Source: Rhodobacter sp.
GTDB lineage: Bacteria > Pseudomonadota > Alphaproteobacteria > Rhodobacterales > Rhodobacteraceae
DNA: 6,099 bases
Direction: 5' to 3'
Assembly (NCBI GenBank): GCA_013824045.1
Contig: PNND01000310.1
Location: 1 to 6,099 of the forward strand
The position numbers and the translations under genes are program-made. The notes under the pieces are model-generated. The model searched no databases, was not told the origin of the DNA, and worked only from the letters and a program-made list of their open reading frames with translations. How positions within the stretch are numbered: the stretch's first letter is position 1; every line of letters starts with the position of its first letter. Positions 1 through 4,861 of this stretch are shown one piece after another.

Positions 1-1
1 C

Positions 2-45
2 CAAATTTCTTCGAAGAAATTTGCAAAAATCTTCAAAGATTTTTG
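2..45. repeat. Tandem pair of 22-nt palindromes, possible bidirectional terminator of argF
   Basis: Two abutting 22-nt palindromes lie directly beyond the argF stop. The first (2-23) has arms CAAATTTCTT and AAGAAATTTG around CG. The second (24-45) has arms CAAAAATCTT and AAGATTTTTG around CA. Each arm is 10 bp and perfectly paired. The units are homologous, and two of their differences are compensatory arm changes, so pairing is preserved. They are far richer in A/T than the flanking genes. Seen from argF (minus strand) the second unit comes first and ends in a run of T, which suits an intrinsic terminator. I recall similar CTTC/GAAG-centred palindromes between genes in Rhodobacterales. The array may continue past the left edge. 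Confidence 0.75.
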
Positions 46-49
46 GGCA

Positions 50-976
50 CTACACCCCCAGACACCAGCGCATCACCGCCTTTTGCGCATGCAGGCGGTT
101 TTCGGCCTCGTCAAAGATCACCGAATGCGGGCCGTCCATCACCGCGCTCGTCGCCTCATCATTGCGATGCGCGGGCAGGCAATGCATAAACAGGCTGTCG
201 GGCTTCGCGCGGCTCATTAGCTGCTCATTCACCTGATAAGGGCGCAGCTGGTTGTGGCGGCGTTCCTTGGCGGATTCCGGATCATGCATCGACACCCAAG
301 TGTCGGTCACCACCAGATCGGCCCCCTCAACGGCAGTGAACGGGTCGCGCTGGATCGTCACCTTGCTGCCCTTGCCGCGGGCGAAGGTGACGAACTTTTC
401 CTCGGGGTCCAGCGTTTCCGGACCGGTGAAGGTGAAATCAAACCCAAACTGCCCCGCCGCATGCAGGAAACTGCCGCAGACATTGTTGCCATCGCCGCAC
501 CACACCACCTTTTTACCCGCGATGGGGCCGCGATGTTCCTCATAGGTCATCACATCGGCCATGATCTGGCAGGGATGGGTGCGGTTGGTCAGCCCGTTGA
601 TCACGGGCACCGTGGCGTGTTCCGCCATTTCCAGCAGCGTCGCCTCCTCAAACGTGCGGATCATGATCAGGTCGACGTAACGCGACAACACGCGGGCCGT
701 ATCGGCAATCGTCTCGCCATGGCCCAGCTGCATTTCCTTGCCCGACAGCACCATCGTCTCGCCGCCCATCTGGCGCACGCCCACGTCGAAACTCACGCGG
801 GTCCGGGTCGAGGGCTTCTCAAAGATCAGCGCCACCATACGCCCCTTCAGCGGCTGGTCGTCATCGGGCGACCCCTTCGGGCGGCCATTGCGGGCGGTTT
901 TCATCGCATGGGCATTGTCGATCATCGCCCGCAACTCGGCCGCGTCGGTCTTGTGGATATCAAGGAAGTGTTTCAT
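50..976 (-). CDS. argF: Ornithine carbamoyltransferase
   Basis: Transfers the carbamoyl group of carbamoyl phosphate to ornithine, giving citrulline in cytosolic arginine biosynthesis. The 308-aa product has the usual length. Visible motifs in order are the carbamoyl-phosphate loop STRTR (56-60), HPCQ (134-137), the ornithine-side segment TDTWVSM (224-230, with His instead of the common Gly after SM) and HCLPAHR (265-271) with the catalytic-type Cys266. The C-terminus contains [10 protein letters not shown] chose ATG at 976 because the protein then begins MKHFLDIH, as in relatives. An in-frame TTG at 1048 would add 24 residues encoded by an intergenic hairpin and repeat. The ribosome-binding site is weak (GAAATGA). 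It is the last gene of an argD-GNAT-argF run, 65 nt after the GNAT stop, and is followed by palindromes at 2-45. The stop is TAG at 50-52. Confidence 0.97.
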   Translation of the reverse strand: MKHFLDIHKTDAAELRAMIDNAHAMKTARNGRPKGSPDDDQPLKGRMVALIFEKPSTRTRVSFDVGVRQMGGETMVLSGKEMQLGHGETIADTARVLSRYVDLIMIRTFEEATLLEMAEHATVPVINGLTNRTHPCQIMADVMTYEEHRGPIAGKKVVWCGDGNNVCGSFLHAAGQFGFDFTFTGPETLDPEEKFVTFARGKGSKVTIQRDPFTAVEGADLVVTDTWVSMHDPESAKERRHNQLRPYQVNEQLMSRAKPDSLFMHCLPAHRNDEATSAVMDGPHSVIFDEAENRLHAQKAVMRWCLGV

Positions 977-1005
977 GTCATTTCGCTTTTCTGAACCGGC
1001 GGAAC

Positions 1006-1057
1006 CGGGGGCTGTCTGCCCCCAGACCCCCGAGAGTATTTTTACCAAGATGAAGAG
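1006..1057 (-). repeat. Hairpin plus CATCTTGG-TAAAAATACTC intergenic repeat block
   Basis: Read on the minus strand, this starts with a motif containing CATCTTGGTAAAAATACTC (within 1034-1057) and is followed by a G/C hairpin. The outer stem pairs 1006-1011 (CGGGGG) with 1027-1032 (CCCCCG). An inner stem pairs TCTG (1015-1018) with CAGA (1023-1026). An alternative 6-bp stem is GGGGGC with GCCCCC around a 5-nt loop. I recall near-identical motif-hairpin blocks downstream of many Rhodobacterales genes, so I call it a dispersed repeat. The TAA inside the motif is the stop codon of the GNAT gene (1042-1044). It lies between GNAT and argF and may act as a terminator, attenuator or mRNA-end stabiliser. 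There is no U-run after the hairpin. Confidence 0.65.
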
Positions 1058-1554
1058 TTGGGATCGAATTCCATCACAAGGACTGGATCGCCATCCTCGC
1101 AGGGCGCGACGCCGCGCGGCACAAAGCCCGCTCGTCGGTAGGCGCGCACCGCACGTTCATTGTCGGGGCTGGGGTCGATGACCACGGCGGTCGCCCCCGC
1201 CGCCAGCAGATCGCGGCAGCGTTGGCGCAGATAGCGCGGCGCATGGCCCTGCCCCAGATAGGCCGGATCGCCGAGGAACGTATCCACCCCCCGCGCGCCG
1301 GGCGGGAAGGGCGCGTAATGCGGCATGTCCCAGTGATGGGCGGGATAATCCTGCACATAGGCAAAGGGCCGATCTGCCAGCGCCACAAGGCGCATGTCGG
1401 TCGGTCCTTCGTCGATATCCTCGTCGATCAGCGCGATTTCTGCGTCGGGATCACCCCACCATGCCCGCACATGGGGCTGGGCCAGCCAGCCCCGCAGCAG
1501 CGGGTAATCCGCGCGGGTCACGCGCGGGAAGGTATAGGGATCAGGCGGCGACAT
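1042..1554 (-). CDS. GNAT N-acetyltransferase, AAC(6')-Ib-like (Acetyltransf_8 type)
   Basis: A 170-aa cytosolic GNAT-fold protein that should transfer acetyl from acetyl-CoA to an amine; the substrate is unknown. The N-terminus has WWGDP (32-36). The middle has RPFAYVQDY (62-70) and [10 protein letters not shown] (88-97). The acetyl-CoA loop is around YLGQGHAP (99-106). Then comes [21 protein letters not shown] (124-144), the usual GNAT helix and beta-bulge. The order and wording closely follow the aminoglycoside 6'-acetyltransferase AAC(6')-Ib (RGIDQ, LGKG, TDPSPSNLRAI, YEKAGF). Asp91 sits where that enzyme has its catalytic Asp. The ATG at 1554 overlaps the argD stop by 14 nt and has GAAGG just upstream, so translation is probably coupled to argD. 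The last residues (SSSW) and the TAA are encoded by the repeat at 1034-1057. Resistance activity cannot be inferred; a housekeeping or arginine-linked acetylation is equally possible. Confidence 0.88.
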   Translation of the reverse strand: MSPPDPYTFPRVTRADYPLLRGWLAQPHVRAWWGDPDAEIALIDEDIDEGPTDMRLVALADRPFAYVQDYPAHHWDMPHYAPFPPGARGVDTFLGDPAYLGQGHAPRYLRQRCRDLLAAGATAVVIDPSPDNERAVRAYRRAGFVPRGVAPCEDGDPVLVMEFDPNSSSW

Positions 1555-2725
1555 CGGCCTTCACCCGCTGGGCGGCGCGGTCCAGCCGCGCGATAGCCTC
1601 GGTGATGTCGCTGTCCGTGATGTTCAGCGCGGGCAGCAGGCGCAGCACATTATCCGCCGCCGGCACGGTCAGCAGATGCTCGGCATAGGCGGCCTTGACC
1701 ACATCTGTATTCGGCGCGCGGCATTTCAGGCCCATGATCAGCCCCTGCCCCCGCACCGCCTCAAACACCTCCGGATGGCTGGCAACCAGCCCTTCCAGCC
1801 CCTGCCGGAAGCGCGCGCCCTTGGCCTTGACCGCGTCGAGGAAGGCGTCGTCCGACACGATCTCCAGCACTTTCGCGCCCACCGCGCAGCCCAGCGGGTT
1901 GCCGCCATAGGTGGACCCGTGGCTGCCTGCCACCATGCCCACGGCCGCCGCTTCCGTCGCCAGCACAGCGCCCAGCGGGAAGCCGCCGCCGATCCCCTTG
2001 GCCACCATCATGATATCCGGCGTCACACCCGACCATTCATGCGCGAACAGGCGCCCCGTCCGGCCCATGCCGCATTGCACCTCATCGAGGATCATCAGCG
2101 CGCCGCTCTCATCGCACAGGTCGCGCAAGCCTTTCAGGCAGGCATCGGGCAGCACACGGATGCCGCCCTCGCCTTGCACAGGTTCCACCATGATCGCCGC
2201 CGTCCGCGGCCCGATGGCCGCGCGCAGCGCGTCATGATCGCCGAACTTCAGATGCACGAAGCCGGGCATCAGCGGCCCATAGCCCTTGACCATCTTCTCC
2301 GACCCCGCCGCCGCGATGGCCCCAGTGGACCGGCCATGGAAAGACCCCTCGAAGGTGATGATCTCCACCCGCTCCGGCTGGCCCTTTTCGTACCAATATT
2401 TGCGCGCCATCTTGATGGCGAGTTCCGCCGCCTCGGTGCCGGAATTGGTGAAGAACACCGTATCGGCAAAGGTCCGCTCCACCAGCATCTCGGCCAGCCG
2501 CTCCTGTTCGGGGATGCGGTACAGGTTCGACACATGCCACAGCTTCGCCGCCTGCGCCGAAATCACCTCGACCAGCGCCGGATGGGCATGCCCCAGCGCG
2601 TTCACCGCGATGCCCGCCCCCAGATCAAGGTATCGGCTGCCATCCTCGGCCACCAGCCAAGAGCCTTCGCCATGGGTAAAGGCAAGGGGCGCACGATTAT
2701 AGGTCGGCAGGACGGCAGAGATCAT
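1541..2725 (-). CDS. argD: Acetylornithine aminotransferase (PLP, class III)
   Basis: Converts N-acetylglutamate semialdehyde and glutamate to N-acetylornithine and 2-oxoglutarate; members of this family can also serve in lysine synthesis as succinyldiaminopimelate aminotransferase. The 394-aa product is full length. PLP-site motifs are all present: NSGTEAAE (94-101) for the phosphate, FHGRS (129-133), [12 protein letters not shown] (213-224) with Asp214 facing the pyridine nitrogen, AKGIGGGFP (242-250) with Schiff-base Lys243, and STYGGNPLG (271-279) with Thr272 from the partner subunit. The ATG at 2725 has AAGGAC (2734-2739) 8 nt upstream. The stop, TGA at 1541-1543, lies inside the next gene. 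It heads the arg operon and is divergent from gcrA. The long open frame on its opposite strand is a GC-rich shadow. Confidence 0.97.
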   Translation of the reverse strand: MISAVLPTYNRAPLAFTHGEGSWLVAEDGSRYLDLGAGIAVNALGHAHPALVEVISAQAAKLWHVSNLYRIPEQERLAEMLVERTFADTVFFTNSGTEAAELAIKMARKYWYEKGQPERVEIITFEGSFHGRSTGAIAAAGSEKMVKGYGPLMPGFVHLKFGDHDALRAAIGPRTAAIMVEPVQGEGGIRVLPDACLKGLRDLCDESGALMILDEVQCGMGRTGRLFAHEWSGVTPDIMMVAKGIGGGFPLGAVLATEAAAVGMVAGSHGSTYGGNPLGCAVGAKVLEIVSDDAFLDAVKAKGARFRQGLEGLVASHPEVFEAVRGQGLIMGLKCRAPNTDVVKAAYAEHLLTVPAADNVLRLLPALNITDSDITEAIARLDRAAQRVKADVAA

Positions 2726-2733
2726 GGGGCATG

Positions 2734-2739
2734 GTCCTT
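2734..2739 (-). promoter_or_regulatory. Ribosome-binding site of argD
   Basis: AAGGAC on the minus strand ends 8 nt before the ATG at 2725. It decides that start over another ATG at 2730-2732, which is out of frame and opens only a short reading frame. Confidence 0.7.
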
Positions 2740-2753
2740 GAAGCGAAGCCCTA

Positions 2754-2783
2754 GCCGTAAAGGCCGGGCGGGTGCAAAGTCAA
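2754..2783 (-). promoter_or_regulatory. Candidate sigma-70 promoter of argD operon
   Basis: On the minus strand TTGACT (2778-2783) matches the -35 consensus in five of six positions. TACGGC (2754-2759), after an 18-nt spacer, is a poor but position-appropriate -10. Transcription would begin near 2747, giving a leader of about 20 nt. Rhodobacterial promoters often rely mainly on a strong TTGAC -35, which fits. This is a reading by eye; a start further upstream is possible. Confidence 0.45.
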
Positions 2784-2963
2784 CGATTGGAAGGGGGGCA
2801 GCCCGTAGCATCGGGCCAAAGAGGCACGTCCGGCGCAATCAGCGTCGGCGTCGGGGCAGCGTGAAGGGTGCGGTCCGGGTGCTCATGCCGCAGGGGCATA
2901 AGGCAAAAGCCCTCTCGTGAAAAGCCGCAACTTGCAGCAGCGCTTGATCTTGCGACCTGCGTC
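2784..2963. other. Divergent intergenic region without a supported gene
   Basis: This central part of the argD/gcrA interval has no convincing gene. It holds two small inverted repeats: GCCCG (2801-2805) with CGGGC (2812-2816), and ATGCC (2885-2889) with GGCAT (2895-2899). Two short minus-strand frames cross it, 2722-2811 (29 aa) and 2780-2899 (39 aa). Both lack a good ribosome-binding site, and the first has weak GC bias at third codon positions. No GANTC methylation site is present anywhere between argD and gcrA. It may hold upstream regulatory sites for either gene, but I cannot name one. Confidence 0.5.
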
Positions 2964-2991
2964 TTGTATCCCGCACTGTCCCGTCTAGAAT
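2964..2991 (+). promoter_or_regulatory. Candidate sigma-70 promoter of gcrA
   Basis: TAGAAT at 2986-2991 is a good -10 element, with the partial -35 TTGTAT at 2964-2969 after a 16-nt spacer. The predicted start is near 2998, about 24 nt before the ATG. The -35 is weak, so an activator could be needed. This is judged by eye only. Confidence 0.45.
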
Positions 2992-3010
2992 GGCGGGGAA
3001 CCATCCACCA

Positions 3011-3016
3011 AAGGGG
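3011..3016 (+). promoter_or_regulatory. Ribosome-binding site of gcrA
   Basis: AAGGGG ends 5 nt before the ATG at 3022. It supports that start, which also gives the canonical GcrA N-terminus beginning MSWTDERVE. Confidence 0.75.
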
Positions 3017-3021
3017 TTGTC

Positions 3022-3618
3022 ATGTCCTGGACCGATGAGCGCGTCGAGACGCTCAAGCGCATGTGGGCCGAAGGCCAAAGCGCCAGCCAGATCGCCAAGG
3101 AACTGGGCGGCGTCACGCGCAACGCGGTGATCGGCAAGGTGCATCGCCTTGGCCTGTCCAACCGAGTCGCGGGCGGCAAGGACGATGAGGACGACACCCC
3201 CGTCGCCGCTGCCACGGCCAAGCCCGACCCGCGGCCCGAGCCCGCCACGCGCGCCGAGCCTGCTGCGCGGCCCGCGCCGGAGCGTCCGGCCGCCGCAGCG
3301 CCTGCCGCGCCATCGAACGTCACGCCGCTGCCGATCCGCAAGGCCATCGTGCCCGCAGGCCAGCCGCTGCCGCCGCAGCCTTCCGCCAATGAGATCAGCC
3401 CCGAAGCGCTGGCCTCGGTTCGCGAAGTGGAAAAGCGCGCCCGCCGCCTGACGCTGATGGAACTGACCGAACGCACCTGCAAATGGCCAATCGGCGATCC
3501 GGCCACGGATGACTTCTGGTTCTGCGGCCTGCCCTCGCTGCCCGGCAAACCCTATTGCGAGGCACATGTCGGCGTGGCTTTCCAACCCATGAGCGCGCGG
3601 CGCGACCGCCGCCGCTAA
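3022..3618 (+). CDS. gcrA: GcrA cell-cycle regulator
   Basis: GcrA is an alphaproteobacterial transcription factor that binds the sigma-70 RNA polymerase and, in Caulobacter, activates promoters carrying CcrM-methylated GANTC sites. The 198-aa product starts with the diagnostic helix-turn-helix: WTDERVETLKRMW (3-15), then SASQIAKELGGVTRNAVIGK (20-39) and HRLGLSNR (41-48). An Ala/Pro-rich, disordered-looking linker follows (about 50-125). The C-terminal polymerase-binding domain is RTCKWPIGDP (151-160) to FCGLPSLPGKPYCEAH (167-182). Its Cys153, Cys168, Cys179 and His182 have the spacing of a possible metal site. The basic tail RRDRRR ends the protein. The linker makes it longer than the roughly 173-aa Caulobacter protein as I recall it. 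It is divergent from argD, an arrangement I recall from other alphaproteobacteria. The TAA at 3616-3618 is followed at once by a hairpin. Confidence 0.96.
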   Translation: MSWTDERVETLKRMWAEGQSASQIAKELGGVTRNAVIGKVHRLGLSNRVAGGKDDEDDTPVAAATAKPDPRPEPATRAEPAARPAPERPAAAAPAAPSNVTPLPIRKAIVPAGQPLPPQPSANEISPEALASVREVEKRARRLTLMELTERTCKWPIGDPATDDFWFCGLPSLPGKPYCEAHVGVAFQPMSARRDRRR

Positions 3619-3625
3619 GCAAAGC

Positions 3626-3645
3626 GGGGGGCAACACTGCCCCCC
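3626..3645. terminator. Hairpin between convergent gcrA and WYL-regulator genes
   Basis: GGGGGGCA (3626-3633) pairs perfectly with TGCCCCCC (3638-3645) around ACAC, an 8-bp, very G/C-rich stem. It begins 8 nt after the gcrA stop, and on the other strand it directly abuts the TGA of the WYL-regulator gene (3646-3648). It can fold in transcripts from either side, so it is probably a shared terminator. Neither side has a real T-run. Confidence 0.7.
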
Positions 3646-4326
3646 TCACCGCGCCTCGCAGGCCTCTCGCGCCAGAAAGGCGCGCAGGCCCTTCGCGTCA
3701 TCCGGCGCGAAACGTTCGTCCAGCACCTCCAGCCCCGTGATGCGGTCTAGCCGAAAGGTGCGGAAATCCCCGCGCAATTCGCACCAGCCAGACACCATCC
3801 AGCCCGCCTCAAAGGTCCAGACGGCCAGCGGCCGCAGCCGCCGCTCGGACGCCACCCCCGCCCCATCGACATAGGCCAGCCGCACCAACCGCCGCTGCCG
3901 GATCGCCGCCCGCAGCCGCGCGGCGTGATCCGCCGCACCCGTCTTGCGCGCGAGCGAGAAATAGGGCGCATCCGCCAGCCGCCGCAACTCCGGCTCCGGC
4001 AGGCTGGCCTGCACCTTCGCCCGCACCTCGCGCGCGGCCTGAGCGAGGGCTGGGTCATCCACCCGCTCGGCAAAGGACAGGGCCACCGCCAGCGCATCCA
4101 ACTGTTCATGGGTAAAGGTGAGGCTGGGCAGGCTGAAACCGGGGCGCAGCACATAGCCCACCCCGGCCTCCCCCTCGATCGGCAGGCCCGACCCTTGCAG
4201 ATGCGCGATATCGCGGTAAACCGTCCGCCGGCTCACCTCCAGCGCGCAAGCAAGGTCGTCGGCGCGGCAATGGCCCCGCGCGCGCATCTCGTTCACCAGC
4301 CGAAACAGCCGTTCCGCACGGCGCAT
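3646..4326 (-). CDS. YafY-type HTH/WYL-domain transcriptional regulator
   Basis: A 226-aa predicted DNA-binding regulator whose ligand is unknown. Residues 3-57 form the N-terminal winged helix, with AERLFRLVNEMR (4-15), DDLACALEVSRRTVYRDI (23-40) and GEAGVGYVL (52-60). A linker with FTHEQLDALAVAL (71-83) follows. The WYL domain spans roughly 135-202, with RQRRLVRLAYVDG (143-155), RRLRPLAVW (162-170) and the conserved FRLDRI (191-196). The naming W-Y-L triad reads Trp176-Met177-Val178 here. I start at ATG 4326, which has AAGGTGG (4335-4341) 8 nt upstream; the in-frame TTG at 4383 would add 19 non-family residues. It begins 59 nt after the RidA gene on the same strand, so the two are probably co-transcribed. 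It converges with gcrA. Confidence 0.93.
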   Translation of the reverse strand: MRRAERLFRLVNEMRARGHCRADDLACALEVSRRTVYRDIAHLQGSGLPIEGEAGVGYVLRPGFSLPSLTFTHEQLDALAVALSFAERVDDPALAQAAREVRAKVQASLPEPELRRLADAPYFSLARKTGAADHAARLRAAIRQRRLVRLAYVDGAGVASERRLRPLAVWTFEAGWMVSGWCELRGDFRTFRLDRITGLEVLDERFAPDDAKGLRAFLAREACEAR

Positions 4327-4385
4327 CCCGCCCCCCACCTTGTCTTGCTGCCCACCCTGCCCCGGCACGGGGAAAGGGCGCAAGC

Positions 4386-4781
4386 CTAGCCCATCGCCAC
4401 AGCCTCCAGTTCCACCATCAACGGCGGCAGTGCCAGCCGCGTAACGCCCACCAATGTCATGGGTGGCGCCACCCCCGCCGCGCCCAGCCTGCGCCCCAGC
4501 ACATCCATATGCGGCATCAAGGCATCCACATCCGTGGCAAAGACCCCGATCCGCACAAGGTTCGCCAGACCCATCCCCCCGGCGGCCAGCACCGCCTCCA
4601 GATTGTCCAGCGCCAGCCCCAGCTGCGCGCGCATGTCGCCCGAATGCTGCGGCGCGCCGTTGCCATCCACGGCGGTCTGCCCCGCACAGATCAACTGCCG
4701 CGTTGCGCCCGTGACAAGAACGCCCTGATCATAGCCAAGCGCCTTTGACCACGACCATGGATTGACGGAAACCTTCTGCAT
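4386..4781 (-). CDS. RidA/YjgF/YER057c family protein
   Basis: A 131-aa small cytosolic protein, probably trimeric. RidA-type members hydrolyse reactive enamine/imine products of PLP enzymes to 2-oxo acids and ammonia; other members have different or unknown substrates. Family signs are the early strand segment ending in AGQTAVDGNG (33-42), DMRAQLGLALDNLEAVLAAGG (49-69), ANLVRIGVFATDVDAL (73-88), and the end VTRLALPPLMVELEAVA (112-129... family form VxRLxxPxxxVEIEAxA). Arg115 lies close to the position of the catalytic Arg of E. coli RidA, with a one-residue alignment shift. The ATG at 4781 is fixed by AAGGAG six nt upstream; the open frame continues upstream to a GTG at 4904 but crosses the palindrome 4827-4850. 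It precedes the WYL regulator and follows the agmatinase gene. I cannot assign the exact Rid subgroup. Confidence 0.92.
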   Translation of the reverse strand: MQKVSVNPWSWSKALGYDQGVLVTGATRQLICAGQTAVDGNGAPQHSGDMRAQLGLALDNLEAVLAAGGMGLANLVRIGVFATDVDALMPHMDVLGRRLGAAGVAPPMTLVGVTRLALPPLMVELEAVAMG

Positions 4782-4787
4782 GGGATG

Positions 4788-4793
4788 CTCCTT
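4788..4793 (-). promoter_or_regulatory. Strong ribosome-binding site of the RidA-family gene
   Basis: AAGGAG on the minus strand, six nt before the ATG at 4781, is the best Shine-Dalgarno in the window. It rules out the upstream in-frame starts. Confidence 0.85.
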
Positions 4794-4826
4794 CCTGCGG
4801 TTGATACCTGCAAGAAAACCATCCCC

Positions 4827-4850
4827 CTGCTGACAGCGTTCTGTCAGCAG
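4827..4850. promoter_or_regulatory. Perfect 10-bp inverted repeat, candidate operator or terminator
   Basis: CTGCTGACAG (4827-4836) and its exact reverse complement CTGTCAGCAG (4841-4850) flank CGTT in the 80-nt gap between the agmatinase and RidA genes, about 46 nt before the RidA ATG. Two readings are possible. As DNA it could be an operator, and the obvious candidate is the WYL regulator encoded in the same unit. As RNA from the agmatinase gene it is a stable hairpin, but a T-run (GGTTTTC) appears only about 8 nt later, so it is a weak classical terminator. Confidence 0.6.
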
Positions 4851-4861
4851 ACCTCGCCCCC

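Noticed and set aside
977..1048. 24-codon N-terminal extension of ArgF from a TTG at 1048
   Set aside because: The added residues are encoded by the intergenic repeat and hairpin, there is no ribosome-binding site, and MKHFLDIH is the expected OTC start.
2780..2899. A 39-codon minus-strand ORF upstream of argD
   Set aside because: Third-position G/C is moderate, but the start lies in a small hairpin, the ribosome-binding site is poor and too far away, and I recognise no family. It could be a remnant, but there is not enough evidence to call a gene.
1676..2920. A 414-codon plus-strand open frame opposite argD
   Set aside because: It is antisense to a gene with every catalytic motif, and it is very rich in His, Arg and Pro, the usual shadow of G/C-rich codons. 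It shows no family motifs.
2726..3021. CcrM methylation sites (GANTC) for GcrA autoregulation
   Set aside because: I read the interval and found no GANTC, so methylation-dependent control of gcrA or argD from here is not supported.
2839..3585. A 248-codon minus-strand open frame opposite gcrA
   Set aside because: It lies opposite a canonical GcrA and its product is Gly/Arg-rich low complexity, so it is a shadow of gcrA's coding strand.
4795..4822. Sigma-54 promoter before the RidA gene (TGGTTTTCTTGCA)
   Set aside because: GG and GC are only 7 bases apart instead of the 10 that sigma-54 needs.
4827..4850. LexA (SOS) box in the palindrome
   Set aside because: The half-sites are ACAG-N4-CTGT, the reverse orientation of the CTGT-N8-ACAG box, and the alphaproteobacterial GTTC-N7-GTTC form is absent.
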